64,000 nucleotides of DNA from Firmicutes bacterium UBA5010 (lineage in GTDB: Bacteria; Bacillota; Clostridia; Tissierellales; Sedimentibacteraceae). Made by a program: the position numbers and the translations under genes. Below, piece by piece: positions 16,988 to 26,393 of the stretch (its first letter is position 1; each line of letters begins with the position of its first letter). Under the pieces are notes generated by a model. That model was not told where the DNA came from, did no database searches, and saw nothing but the letters and a program-made list of their open reading frames with translations. The stretch spans positions 32,002 through 96,001 of the forward strand of contig DGYI01000005.1 of NCBI GenBank assembly GCA_002396645.1, written 5' to 3'.

Positions 16988-17416
16988 ATGGAGAATTCAC
17001 AAATCGGAATACAAATGCTGGGTAATTTTTTACAGGATAATTATTATTGGAAAGAGTTAATTTCAATGTTTGTCGTGGTTGGTTTAAAATTTGAAATTCA
17101 TTGCTGGAATGAAGAGACAGAAGAAATTAAAGAAGCATTAAAGTTTGGTAAAGAAAAGTCAACTGACTGGGAGTTTGGAACAATAATTGAAGGAATAATT
17201 GACGAAAAATTCATTGAAATGATTCACAATACAGTAAAACCGTCAGATACAGCGATATACAATAAAATGACACCTTTCTTTTCTATATTTTTAGAAAATG
17301 GATTTTCTTCTGAGCATTATGGTACAGAATTTCACATTTTATCTGCGCCGATTGATACGAATTTTACGGCATTGCTAAAAGAGCTGCGTGAATTTGCAGT
17401 TGTAAATGTATTTTAA
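16988..17416 (+). CDS. Hypothetical 142-aa protein
   Basis: A small acidic soluble protein that I do not recognise. It has no Cys motif, no signal peptide and no membrane segment. The middle reads WEFGTIIEGIIDEKFIEMI and the C-terminal half ALLKELREFAVVNVF. It starts 18 bp after the nitroreductase stop, with AAAGAGG as binding site, so the two may form an operon. Codon usage and length suggest a real gene. Confidence 0.6.
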   Translation: MENSQIGIQMLGNFLQDNYYWKELISMFVVVGLKFEIHCWNEETEEIKEALKFGKEKSTDWEFGTIIEGIIDEKFIEMIHNTVKPSDTAIYNKMTPFFSIFLENGFSSEHYGTEFHILSAPIDTNFTALLKELREFAVVNVF

Positions 17417-17548
17417 ATTTATGTTATATATCCGTGACGAAACAGGAAAAATTCAATTTCACAGATAATATAATGAATCGATAAAACAGAAGTTATAATA
17501 CAGATTATTTATATAATATACATTAAGTTTCGTAAAGGGAGGAATTGT

Positions 17549-18673
17549 GTGGCAGCTATATTGATGATTAATGTACCGTATGCAGGACATACAAATCCAA
17601 CGCTGCCGCTGGCAGAAGCACTGGTGCGGCATGGACACAAGGTATCCTATATTAATGCGGAAGAATTTCGCAATAAAATTGAAAGTACAGGTGCTGAATT
17701 TATTCCATATCGTAATTATCCGGCTTCACCAACTGAGCAGCAGAAAGAAACAAAATGTTTTCGTGCTGCGTTTGATACTGCAATTAATTTAGAACAAAAA
17801 TTTGATTTGTTGATTTACGAGATGTTTTTTTATCCGGGGATTAAGATTGCAGAAAAACTTTGTATACCGTGTGTTCGTCAATTTTCTCAACCGGCATGGA
17901 ATCAAAAAACACTTTCAAACGCTACATGGATTTTTAAACTATCTTGTGTATTGATTGACTTTCAAGTAATGGGAAAGAAAAATGCCCGATATATGGAGTT
18001 GACACATAAAACGCTTGGTGAAGCCGTAGTAAAAGATAAACCATTGCTTAACATTGTATATGTTCCTCAAATATTTCAGACGGACAGAGAATCTTTTGGT
18101 AAGGACTATTTGTTTGTTGTTCCCGAATATAAAAGTAACAGCATATCACAACAAATCCCTTATGAAAAGATGAAATCGCCTATTGTCTATATTTCTTTGG
18201 GAAGCATTATCAGCAACAAAGGATTTTGCAAAGAATGTATGCGTGCTTTTGGTAATAAAGATATGTCTGTTATTCTTAACACAGGTAAAGTTCGCACGGA
18301 AACGCTTGGTAAGATTCCTGAAAATATATACGCATATTCGTTTGTGTCTCAACTCGAAGTGCTGCAGCACGCAGATGCTTTTCTGACACATTGCGGAATG
18401 AATAGCGTTAATGAAGCAATGAGCTATGGAGTACCTATGGTCGTAATGCCTTTTATCAATGATCAAATATCTAATGCCAAACAGATTGTCGAGCTTGGAA
18501 TAGGAAAAAGGGTTCGTTCTTTCCCGAGCAGCGGAAGACAGCTATATAGAACAGTTAAAGATGTGTGCAATGATATACATATGCAAAATCGCAGCAGGGA
18601 AGTACAAAGTCTGCTAAAAAGGGAAGCGACTTTGGAAGAAGCTGTTTGTAGAATTGAAAAGTTGTTAGATTAG
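17549..18673 (+). CDS. GT1-family (MGT-type) glycosyltransferase
   Basis: The 374-residue protein fits the UDP-glycosyltransferase/macrolide glycosyltransferase family. The N-terminus has PYAGHTNPTLPLAEALVRHG, the acceptor-side motif, and the C-terminal donor-binding half has HCGMNSVNEAMSYGVPMVVM with downstream FINDQISNA. Members transfer sugars to lipids, macrolides or other hydrophobic acceptors. The start is GTG at 17549 after GGGAGGAATT. It stands alone. It may detoxify an antibiotic or modify a lipid, but the substrate cannot be inferred. Confidence 0.88.
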   Translation: MAAILMINVPYAGHTNPTLPLAEALVRHGHKVSYINAEEFRNKIESTGAEFIPYRNYPASPTEQQKETKCFRAAFDTAINLEQKFDLLIYEMFFYPGIKIAEKLCIPCVRQFSQPAWNQKTLSNATWIFKLSCVLIDFQVMGKKNARYMELTHKTLGEAVVKDKPLLNIVYVPQIFQTDRESFGKDYLFVVPEYKSNSISQQIPYEKMKSPIVYISLGSIISNKGFCKECMRAFGNKDMSVILNTGKVRTETLGKIPENIYAYSFVSQLEVLQHADAFLTHCGMNSVNEAMSYGVPMVVMPFINDQISNAKQIVELGIGKRVRSFPSSGRQLYRTVKDVCNDIHMQNRSREVQSLLKREATLEEAVCRIEKLLD

Positions 18674-18793
18674 ATAAAATTCAAGATCTCACCGAACAAT
18701 AAGCATTATTTTTTTATACTTAAAGACATGAGTAAAAGATAATAATGTTCACAAACAGTGATGCTAAGGGAAAATAATAATATTTACGAATAT

Positions 18794-18834
18794 AGGTGTC
18801 TGCGATATACAATATGAGTATGCAGCAGACACCT
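18794..18834. repeat. Perfect 10-bp inverted repeat
   Basis: AGGTGTCTGC (18794-18803) and GCAGACACCT (18825-18834) are exact complements with a 21-nt spacer. It lies between the ends of the glycosyltransferase gene and the converging ABC operon. No T-run follows on either strand, so it may be a weak or factor-dependent terminator. Confidence 0.45.
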
Positions 18835-18895
18835 AAACATTTAGAATATCTTCTGTCCTGTTATCTTCTGAATTATGTTGCTGACTTAAGATTAT

Positions 18896-19498
18896 TCAGC
18901 TTTTCAGCGGAATTTGATAAATTATGCGCGGTAAAATTAGTAAGAATGAAGCTAATAACAGCAATACAGATACTAATACTGTCAGGTCTGATAAAGCAAG
19001 AATTCGAGGTATAGTAGTCATAGCATGAAATATCACTACAGCACTTAAGATTCCAAGCATTGACATTCCTCGTTTCTGGAGTTGAAAACCTATAACGGAA
19101 GTCCAGCCTATGAGAAAAAACAGCGGCATATGCAGATAATGTGTAATTGCCGGAAGCAGTGAAATACTATCAAAATAAATCATTGAAGCCAAAATCGGTA
19201 TGAGAAGAAACAATGATATAATACTTATGGCTCCGGTAAAGGCCATAAAAAACTGTTTTCTGGTCAGACCATTAGATACGTATAGTTTTGTTAAAATCAG
19301 CGGATATATAATTCCCACTACCAAAAGGTATATTTTAGGCGTATATATGATAGAATCAGGCATCCATGAGGTATCATCAATTTTCACATAAGAAAATACG
19401 ACAAGAACTATAGCCATTATCAAGGCGTAGATGCCTATAAACCAGCATATAGCTTTAAGCTGTCTTAATAACAGAAGTTTCAAAGCTTTTTTTGTCAT
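18896..19498 (-). CDS. Membrane protein, probable ABC exporter permease
   Basis: A 200-residue protein with about six hydrophobic segments and short loops, for example WFIGIYALIMAIVLVVFSYV and LLLASFLLILPRIIY. It starts 2 bp after the stop of the ATPase gene on the same strand, so it is the third gene of a GntR-ATPase-permease operon. It resembles the small membrane partners of YtrB-like ATPases. No substrate can be read. The start ATG at 19498 is preceded by GGAGG inside the ATPase gene. Confidence 0.8.
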   Translation of the reverse strand: MTKKALKLLLLRQLKAICWFIGIYALIMAIVLVVFSYVKIDDTSWMPDSIIYTPKIYLLVVGIIYPLILTKLYVSNGLTRKQFFMAFTGAISIISLFLLIPILASMIYFDSISLLPAITHYLHMPLFFLIGWTSVIGFQLQKRGMSMLGILSAVVIFHAMTTIPRILALSDLTVLVSVLLLLASFLLILPRIIYQIPLKS

Positions 19499-19500
19499 TG

Positions 19501-20370
19501 CTATTTTCCTCCTTTTCCAGTCATATAGATAAACAAATCCTGCAATGAGGGCTGAGATAATTCAAGACCTGCTTTTACAGCATCAAGTCGTTCCTGTTCA
19601 GATAGCTCCCCGAACAATACAGCCTCTTTCTGCCTGCCCAAGCTTCGCTGGGACAGAATTTCACGACCCTCAGCAAAGCTGTCTACGGCTTCGGTAAAAC
19701 CTGTTACAGCTAATCCCTTTGAGCGCAGAGTATCGCAGTCATCATGGGCTATTATCTGCCCTTTATCAATAATTATAGCTTCGCTGAAAAGCCCCTCCAT
19801 CTCATTGATAAAATGAGTTGAAAATAAAATAAGTTTTGGTCTTTGCATATAGTCTGATAAAAGTTCATTGATAAACAGCTTTCGCACAGCGGCATCCATA
19901 CCCAGATATGCTTCATCATATATAGTAATCGGAGTCTGTCCGGCTAAGCCGATAGTCACACGTACTGCTGAACGTAAACCGTGACTTAAGGCTCCCAGTG
20001 TTTTTTTGACCGGTATTTCAAACAGATTTATGAGCTTTTCTGCGTAGGAAGCATCCCAATTTGGACGGAGTACAGCTGCTGTCTTAAATAAGTCTTTTAC
20101 ATGAAAATCATTTTCTGTTTCGCTTTGATTGTCATAGATAAAGGCAATTTGTGGCATTATATTTTTATTTTCATAAGAATTTTCACCGAATATGCTTACT
20201 GTTCCCGAGCTTGGTCTTCGGTAGGCACTAAGCAGTGACAAAAGCGAGGTTTTTCCTGCACCATTCCTGCCAATCAGACCGCAGATTGCCTGCTCGGGAA
20301 GGTTTAAACTTATATTGTTGAGTGCAAGATTGTTTCCATATTTAAGTGTTATGTTTTCAAGATTAATCAT
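19501..20370 (-). CDS. ABC transporter ATP-binding protein, YtrB-like
   Basis: The start is ATG at 20370 (MINLENITLKYG), six nt after GGAAAGGAG; a farther in-frame ATG lies inside the binding site. Walker A is GLIGRNGAGKTS, Walker B is ITIYDEAYLGMD and the switch His is in STHF. The signature reads LSHGLR instead of LSGGQ, a variation frequent in YtrB-type exporters. The start overlaps the end of the GntR regulator by 8 bp, indicating translational coupling. Together with the downstream membrane protein it forms an exporter that is likely induced by cell-envelope antibiotics, as known for ytr operons (inference). Confidence 0.9.
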   Translation of the reverse strand: MINLENITLKYGNNLALNNISLNLPEQAICGLIGRNGAGKTSLLSLLSAYRRPSSGTVSIFGENSYENKNIMPQIAFIYDNQSETENDFHVKDLFKTAAVLRPNWDASYAEKLINLFEIPVKKTLGALSHGLRSAVRVTIGLAGQTPITIYDEAYLGMDAAVRKLFINELLSDYMQRPKLILFSTHFINEMEGLFSEAIIIDKGQIIAHDDCDTLRSKGLAVTGFTEAVDSFAEGREILSQRSLGRQKEAVLFGELSEQERLDAVKAGLELSQPSLQDLFIYMTGKGGK

Positions 20371-20743
20371 TTTTTTCTCCTTTCCATGCATTATCGATCA
20401 TTTCATGAATTTCCTCAAGGGTAAAGCCCAGGGGTTTAGCCAGAGCCGTAAGAGGCTCTATATGTTCCTTGAAAAATGTCTGCGAAAATCGTTTTGTTAG
20501 CTTTTCAGGTGCATCAGGGCTTACATACATTCCAAGTCCGCGCTTTTTATAAATTGTTCCCTCATCTACAAGAATGTTAATCCCTTTCATTACAGTGACG
20601 GGATTTATATTATAATGACTGACAAGCTGGCTGTTTGAAGGTATCTGTTCTTCGGGGGCAAGTCGTCCGTTAAGAATATCCTCTTCAATGGATTCTTTAA
20701 TTTGCAGATAAATTGGACGATTACTGTCAAGAGATGACTTCAT
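20363..20743 (-). CDS. GntR-family transcriptional regulator, YtrA-like
   Basis: The 126-residue protein has the winged helix typical of GntR proteins: RPIYLQIKESIEEDILNG, then IPSNSQLVSHYNINPVTVMKG and GLGMYVS. It lacks a large effector domain, which is the YtrA subfamily pattern. It is first in the operon with the ATPase and permease that it probably represses. A perfect 8-bp inverted repeat at 20785-20809 upstream is the likely operator. ATG at 20743 follows GAGAGGAGG. Confidence 0.9.
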   Translation of the reverse strand: MKSSLDSNRPIYLQIKESIEEDILNGRLAPEEQIPSNSQLVSHYNINPVTVMKGINILVDEGTIYKKRGLGMYVSPDAPEKLTKRFSQTFFKEHIEPLTALAKPLGFTLEEIHEMIDNAWKGEKND

Positions 20744-20784
20744 TGATGTCCTCCTCTCACACTTATAGTATTATTGTGAACTAG

Positions 20785-20809
20785 TATTGTATATAAGTAT
20801 AATACAATA
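20785..20809 (-). promoter_or_regulatory. Likely GntR operator
   Basis: TATTGTAT (20785-20792) and ATACAATA (20802-20809) are exact inverted repeats with a 9-nt spacer, 42 bp upstream of the GntR start. YtrA-type regulators bind such AT-rich palindromes and repress their own operon. The rest of the 371-bp gap to 21115 holds only AT-rich DNA, including a TATAAT at 20938-20943 that may serve the rightward gene. Confidence 0.5.
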
Positions 20810-21114
20810 GAAAAAATATGTCAAGTGATTAATTAAAATTTTTTAAATTAATATAAGCTCATAATATTATGAGCTTTATGTGATTATTTGTATAGATAAA
20901 GATTTTAGAATAATCTGTAATTCTACAAAAATTATAGTATAATGTATATAAGGGCAACATCTAACCTATATGCAAACTGCTTATTAAATAATCCCGATTG
21001 ATCTTTGCGCAAAAATGCTGGCAATAAAAAAACAAGATTGACAAATAGCAATTTATGTAACAGTTTGAAATTAGGTTGTTTATAAAATTAGCAAGTTAAG
21101 TACAAGGAGATAAA

Positions 21115-21633
21115 ATGAACGGATTTCTTTTGTTGATTCCATTTATGCTGATAAGATTCGGACTTTTAAGCATATTAAATAAGGAAGGATTAAGGCGTGC
21201 GGCTTTCTTCGCTCCTTTGATTGGAAAAGAAAAAGCAGCATATTGGGTTTATCAGATTTCAAACATTCTGATTTTTTTCTATCTGTTTTTTCTCAGGGTT
21301 ACGACAGCTTCGTATTGGTTTTATGCAGGCTTGGTGACATACGGATTAGGAATCCTGCTTTGTATTGCATCCGTATCAAATTTTGCAAAACCTGCAAAGA
21401 ATGGCATCAATCTTAAAGGATTATATCGGATTTCCCGTAATCCAATGTATGTAGCATATTTTATTTATTTTTTAGGCTGTGTACTGCTTACTCAGTCATT
21501 GCTATTACTTGCAATCCTGATGGTCTTTCAAATATCGGCTCATTGGATTATCCTGTCTGAAGAAAGATGGTGCATAAAGAAATTTGGAGAAGAGTACAAA
21601 AATTATATGAATGAAGTAAGGCGCTATATTTAG
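21115..21633 (+). CDS. Isoprenylcysteine carboxyl methyltransferase-like membrane protein
   Basis: A 172-residue membrane protein with four to five hydrophobic segments. The C-terminal part, with GLYRISRNPMYVAYFIYFLG and ILSEERWCIKKFGEEYKNYM, is the conserved S-adenosylmethionine-binding region of the ICMT/PEMT group. Bacterial members methylate lipids or small molecules and are poorly characterised. ATG at 21115 follows AAGGAGATAAA. It has no clear operon partner. Confidence 0.85.
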   Translation: MNGFLLLIPFMLIRFGLLSILNKEGLRRAAFFAPLIGKEKAAYWVYQISNILIFFYLFFLRVTTASYWFYAGLVTYGLGILLCIASVSNFAKPAKNGINLKGLYRISRNPMYVAYFIYFLGCVLLTQSLLLLAILMVFQISAHWIILSEERWCIKKFGEEYKNYMNEVRRYI

Positions 21634-21742
21634 GTATTCATCAGTACAATCTTTAAATTGATATAATGCGGATATGGCAAACAGTAATTTGGACTGTATA
21701 GAACTGATAATTATTTATATAACTTTGCGAAGGAGGAATTAT

Positions 21743-22138
21743 ATGATGAGATCTAATATTAACACCACATTTAATTGTGATATTAAAAAAGTGTGGAACA
21801 TTGTAACTTCACTTGAAAACTATTCATGGCGAAGCGACTTTGCAAAGATAGAGATTTTAAGTGAAGAAAAGTTTGTTGAATATACGAAAGATGGATATAA
21901 AACTAAATTTACAATAACCGTTATCGAGCCTTATAAGTGTTGGGAGTTTGACATAGAGAACGATAATATAAGCGGTCATTGGGCTGGGCTATTTTCCGGA
22001 GATGAGAACCAATGTACAATAGACTTTACGGAGGATGTTACTACAAAGAGGCTAATCATGCATCCTTTTGTAAAAGGATATCTAAAGAAACAGCAACAAA
22101 CATACATTACTGATTTGAAAAAGGCTTTGGAGGTATAG
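21743..22138 (+). CDS. SRPBCC-family protein
   Basis: The start is ATG at 21743, six nt after AAGGAGG; ATG at 21746 is also possible. The 131-residue product has the START/polyketide-cyclase layout: NTTFNCDIKKVWNIVTSLEN at the start, an antiparallel sheet in the middle and a C-terminal helix KGYLKKQQQTYITDLKKAL. Such proteins bind hydrophobic ligands in a deep cavity. It ends 3 bp before the next gene and is co-transcribed with it. Confidence 0.8.
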   Translation: MMRSNINTTFNCDIKKVWNIVTSLENYSWRSDFAKIEILSEEKFVEYTKDGYKTKFTITVIEPYKCWEFDIENDNISGHWAGLFSGDENQCTIDFTEDVTTKRLIMHPFVKGYLKKQQQTYITDLKKALEV

Positions 22139-22141
22139 CTT

Positions 22142-22861
22142 ATGACATGTGATAAAATACTTGAAGAATTGAACAATCTATCCTCCGAAAAGCACAAGGA
22201 AAATGTCGTTATAGTGGGAATACCAAAAGAAAATAGTATGGGTGTCAGTACAGTTGACATTCGTAAGCTGGCAAAAAGCATTGCAAAGTCGAATACACTT
22301 GCAATGGAATTATGGAATACCCACTACCATGAAGCAAAACTACTTGCTGTTCTGCTGTTTGACAAGAAAACTGTGAGTTTGGCAGATGTTTCAATACTTA
22401 TAAACGATGTGTTTTCTTGGGATTTATGCGACCACCTTTGCAAAAATCTTATTATTAAGATTAAAGACTATCAATCCTTAATTTTTGATTGGTGCAATTC
22501 TGGAAACACATATTTTAAAAGGGCAGCTTTTACGCTGATAGCATTTACTGTAATCCACGAAAAAACTGTAAGTGCAGATGAAATTGACAGCTATTTGAAA
22601 TTGATAAAAGAGAACTCAATAGATGAAAGAGAGCATGTGAAAAAAGCAGTATCTTGGGCTTTGCGTGAAATCGGTAAAAAAGATTTTGAATGCCAGGAAA
22701 AAGCGGTACTATTAGCTCATGAATTAAAATCAAGTGCCAATAAGTCACAGTCTTGGATTGGAAAAGATGCTCTTAAAGAAATTGAAAACTTAGTGAAGGT
22801 TGAAGGTAGAGGCAGATTGATTTCAGCCGATTCTCAAATGGGAAAAGAGCAGACAAAATGA
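22142..22861 (+). CDS. DNA alkylation repair protein, AlkD-like
   Basis: The 239-residue all-helical protein matches the DNA alkylation repair family of HEAT-like repeats: GVSTVDIRKLAKSIAKSN, LAMELWNTHYHEAKLLAV and VKKAVSWALREIGKKD are the recurring family segments. Members such as AlkD remove N3- or N7-alkylated purines without base flipping. The start ATG at 22142 follows GGAGG placed at the end of the previous gene, so the two are coupled. Whether this copy is active on DNA cannot be told from the sequence. Confidence 0.85.
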   Translation: MTCDKILEELNNLSSEKHKENVVIVGIPKENSMGVSTVDIRKLAKSIAKSNTLAMELWNTHYHEAKLLAVLLFDKKTVSLADVSILINDVFSWDLCDHLCKNLIIKIKDYQSLIFDWCNSGNTYFKRAAFTLIAFTVIHEKTVSADEIDSYLKLIKENSIDEREHVKKAVSWALREIGKKDFECQEKAVLLAHELKSSANKSQSWIGKDALKEIENLVKVEGRGRLISADSQMGKEQTK

Positions 22862-22976
22862 GCATACTTCCCATTAAGCAAATTCCAATTTATCAGTGTT
22901 ACAATGAGCATTCACACCTGTAGGATAATTAATACATTTACAGGAAATTATATAATAGAAATCGGGTGAATTTATA

Positions 22977-24071
22977 ATGGTACAAATTGTGGCTTTGATT
23001 ATTATATCCATTCCGTTTGTGCTGACGGTATGGAACATTTTTGCATTAATAAAGTATCTGATGAAGAAGAAAGAAAAGAATTCTTATAAGATGATAGAAG
23101 TTATTGCGATGTGTATAGGTATACTATATCTATTTTTGTATGCCGAATTATCAAATATTGTTTTTGTGAATTGGGATGTTCAGTTATATAATTCTGAACG
23201 GCATAGTATGATTCTTCCGGACGCTTTTTTGACAATAGTTGCTATTTTACTAATTGCTTTTACGGGATACATTTTAATAAGATTTATTCCGCCAGCTAAA
23301 CAATCTCCAATAGTATCCGCTATAGGAATTTCTGCTGTATATTTAGGAATAGGAATATGTTTGTTATGGTGTATTCAGACAATGGGTGATTTTTTCTTGA
23401 TTCTTTTACCTGTAAACTGCATAGTCATATTCATTAAAACCATTTATATATTGGTTTATCAGAAAAACACTCTTTTACAAAACGGAATGACCACAACAAA
23501 ATATAAAAAACTGTCAAGCATACTGAATAAAGCCACAAATCTTCCATGGATAGCTCTTATCCTGGTAATTCCACTACTTGGAATTATGATTGCTGTCCTA
23601 TTCTTATTCGGCCAAGAACCAAACAGTATAATTAAAGCTTGGACTGAAACTGCAGACTGGACAATGTCGCAAAAAATCTCTCCTCAAAACATACAATATG
23701 ATGAACATTATTTATGCACTGTAGCATCGGGAGGTCATAGAGCGGTGGTAAAACCGCTTAGAATCGGAATACGTCACGGACATCGTGTTGTAGTAAATAG
23801 ACAACTCTGTATAGCTAATGCTTTCGAACAAGTTTTGGAAGAGAAAACACCTGTATTTCACAAGGCAGTTAGGGCTGTTTACGACAGAACAGGATATCCA
23901 ATTTCCAAGTATATACATTCTAAATATTTAGCTGATATAATATACTTTCTAATGAAGCCTCTTGAATGGATTTTTATATTTGTATTATATACTGTAGATG
24001 TAAATCCGGAAAATCGAATTGCAGTACAATATCCGCACACACCAGTACCAGACTGGAAAGTCAGATTATAA
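22977..24071 (+). CDS. DUF6688-type membrane protein
   Basis: A 364-residue protein with about six hydrophobic segments in the first 215 residues and a conserved C-terminal segment YLCTVASGGHRAVVKPL, then RHGHRVVVNRQLCIANAFEQ, which I associate with the DUF6688 family. The function of the family is unknown. The Cys, His and Arg-rich region may bind metal or a substrate. ATG at 22977 follows a weak GGTG. It stands alone. Confidence 0.7.
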   Translation: MVQIVALIIISIPFVLTVWNIFALIKYLMKKKEKNSYKMIEVIAMCIGILYLFLYAELSNIVFVNWDVQLYNSERHSMILPDAFLTIVAILLIAFTGYILIRFIPPAKQSPIVSAIGISAVYLGIGICLLWCIQTMGDFFLILLPVNCIVIFIKTIYILVYQKNTLLQNGMTTTKYKKLSSILNKATNLPWIALILVIPLLGIMIAVLFLFGQEPNSIIKAWTETADWTMSQKISPQNIQYDEHYLCTVASGGHRAVVKPLRIGIRHGHRVVVNRQLCIANAFEQVLEEKTPVFHKAVRAVYDRTGYPISKYIHSKYLADIIYFLMKPLEWIFIFVLYTVDVNPENRIAVQYPHTPVPDWKVRL

Positions 24072-24357
24072 GAATGATTAAGAACACTATAAATTCCGAT
24101 TTATGGAATGGCGTAGCCGTCAACTATTTATATAATGAAAACTGTATTATCTATCGAGTATCAAGCTAAAATAAAATTTCCCATAAAGCTCTTGTCTGAC
24201 ATAATGTATTTGAACTTCTTACCCTAAAAATAGCACAAAATATCAAGTATTTTTCTAAAAATATAGTTATAATTATATAGAAATACTTACAAGATATTTT
24301 ACTTAATTATAAGTTGAATATATAAAATTAACTAATAGGGAAGAGAAGGGATTCAAA

Positions 24358-25137
24358 ATGAAGAAAATAAAACTTTTATTAATAATTTTCTTATTACTGA
24401 CCTTAAATGGGTGTAATAACAGCAATGCAACCAAAAATTTTATAGATTCTAATAATATAGATGCAACAATTATTGTATCAAACCTAAATGGTGAAAAAGA
24501 ATTTATTATTAATGAAAAAAGATCAGAACAAGGTTTTTTGCCGGCGTCAACATTTAAAATTCCAAATACGTTAATAGCTTTACAAGAAGGTGTCATCAGT
24601 GATGAAAATGAGATTATCAGCTGGGATGGCAAAGACAAGGGTCTTCCGGAATGGAATAAAGACCAAAACTTGAAAACAGCTTTACCTTCAAGCTGTGTAT
24701 GGTTTTATCAGGAGTTAGCTGAAAAGATAGGTATTGAAAAGTATTCAGAGTATTTGAATCAAATAAATTATGGTAATAAAAAGGTGGGAACAAGAGCTGA
24801 TAATTTTTGGCTTGAAGGTGATATCAGAATATCAGCAAAAGAGCAGATAGAGTTTTTAAAAAAAGTTTACACCGAAGAATATGATTTTAAAGAGGATTAT
24901 TACAAAATTCTAAAAAATATTATGATTGAAGAAAAAAATACTGAGTATATTCTTAGCGGGAAAACAGGGTGGGCACAGCGGATTAAACCTCAAATTGGAT
25001 GGTATGTCGGATATGTAGAAACAGCTGAGGACACTTGGTTTTTTGCATGCAACTTAGATATTCGACAAAATTCAGATGCTAATTATAGAAAAGAACTGGT
25101 TATTGGGTATCTAAAAGATTTAAAGATTATTAAATAA
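24358..25137 (+). CDS. Class D beta-lactamase, lipoprotein
   Basis: The 259-residue protein has every class D motif: STFK (64-67) with the active Ser64, SCV (112-114), YGN (138-140), a Trp at 151 and KTG (202-204). The signal sequence ends in the lipobox LNGC (16-19), so the enzyme is anchored to the outside of the membrane. It hydrolyses beta-lactams. Similar lipoprotein class D enzymes occur in clostridia such as Clostridioides difficile. ATG at 24358 follows AGAGAAGGGA. No BlaR/BlaI-type regulators are nearby. The next gene is an AraC regulator, which need not be related. Confidence 0.92.
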   Translation: MKKIKLLLIIFLLLTLNGCNNSNATKNFIDSNNIDATIIVSNLNGEKEFIINEKRSEQGFLPASTFKIPNTLIALQEGVISDENEIISWDGKDKGLPEWNKDQNLKTALPSSCVWFYQELAEKIGIEKYSEYLNQINYGNKKVGTRADNFWLEGDIRISAKEQIEFLKKVYTEEYDFKEDYYKILKNIMIEEKNTEYILSGKTGWAQRIKPQIGWYVGYVETAEDTWFFACNLDIRQNSDANYRKELVIGYLKDLKIIK

Positions 25138-25320
25138 CTTGAAAAAACGATAATACGTGAACATATAGAAACTTATAAATAATAGATAATTACTTGTATA
25201 TAATTTATTAATGATAAAGTAAACATTTTATGGTATTGTTTAATATATCATTGCTGCATATTGAGCAGTATTATCTCTATTCACTGCTATACAATCATAT
25301 TTTTAAGAGGTTTTCCAATA

Positions 25321-26187
25321 ATGAATTATTATAATAGAATTCAAAAATCGATTGATTTTATTGAACAAAATTTAGAGTATGATATTACTTTATCACAGGC
25401 TGCAAGCCAAGCTTATTGCTCATTGTATCATTATCATAGGCTTTTTCAGTCAATGGTAGAGCATACTGTAAAAGATTACATAAGAAAAAGGAGACTGTCT
25501 TGCGCAGCAGAGGAGTTAATTAATTCAAATGCCAGAATTGTCGATATTGCATTGAAATACCAGTATAAAACACACGAATCCTTTAGTCGGGCCTTTTTTA
25601 AAGAAGTTGGTGTATCACCAAAAGAATATAGGAAATGCAAGAAAACAATATATAACTTTGATAGAGTAAATATATATAATAATATCTATAAATCAATACT
25701 GCAAGAAAATTTAATTGGTCCTAGAATAATCAGCAAAAGTGAGCTTAGAGTTGTTGGGATTGAGTTTAGAACAACTAAGAATGATGAAATAGATTTTAAA
25801 CAAATACCGATGTTTTGGAATAAGTTTCTTAATTCTAAGCTTGGAGATAAAATTCCTAATAAAATTTATTCAGATACTTACTTAGGATATAGTTGCGATT
25901 TTAACGAATATGCTAATTATACATACTTGATTTGCAGTGAAGTAAAGGATTTAACTCCATCGCCAAGAGGAATGGTCCAAAGGATTATACCTGCTTCAAA
26001 GTATGCGACTTTTGATATAAAAGGTCCGATTCCCGCAAATTTGATAAATGCCTGGAGATATGTTTATAATACCTGGCTGCCAAACTCCGGATTAGAACTT
26101 ATTGACAATACTGATTTTGAAGAATTAAACATAAAACGAATAAACAAAGATATTCCTGAAGTAACTATTTACATTCCAATAAAATAG
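25321..26187 (+). CDS. AraC-family regulator with GyrI-like effector domain
   Basis: The start is ATG at 25321, ten nt after AGAGG; an upstream TTG at 25261 is less likely. Residues 1-105 hold two helix-turn-helix units typical of AraC/Rob proteins (QAASQAYCSLYHYHRLFQ and RIVDIALKYQYKTHESFSRAF). The C-terminal 150 residues fit the GyrI-like small-molecule binding domain. Proteins of this layout respond to hydrophobic drugs or metabolites. Its target is not visible. It lies 183 bp after the beta-lactamase. Confidence 0.88.
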   Translation: MNYYNRIQKSIDFIEQNLEYDITLSQAASQAYCSLYHYHRLFQSMVEHTVKDYIRKRRLSCAAEELINSNARIVDIALKYQYKTHESFSRAFFKEVGVSPKEYRKCKKTIYNFDRVNIYNNIYKSILQENLIGPRIISKSELRVVGIEFRTTKNDEIDFKQIPMFWNKFLNSKLGDKIPNKIYSDTYLGYSCDFNEYANYTYLICSEVKDLTPSPRGMVQRIIPASKYATFDIKGPIPANLINAWRYVYNTWLPNSGLELIDNTDFEELNIKRINKDIPEVTIYIPIK

Positions 26188-26393
26188 AAAATAGCATTTT
26201 TGCCAATGAACCGTTGAGGCTTCATGACATAGATTACATTGGATAATTTGATTTATGCCAGGATAAAATCGAGAAGATTAGAGTTTGAAAGATTGGACTG
26301 TTAATTGACAGAATTGTATATGAATTATATAATATAATGTACATAATTACTTGGCATTGCAGTGCTATATTAATATAAAATTAAGAGGTAACT

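Noticed and set aside
16680..17066. A 128-codon minus-strand frame across the nitroreductase gene end
   Set aside because: It is antisense to two real genes and shows no protein-like pattern.
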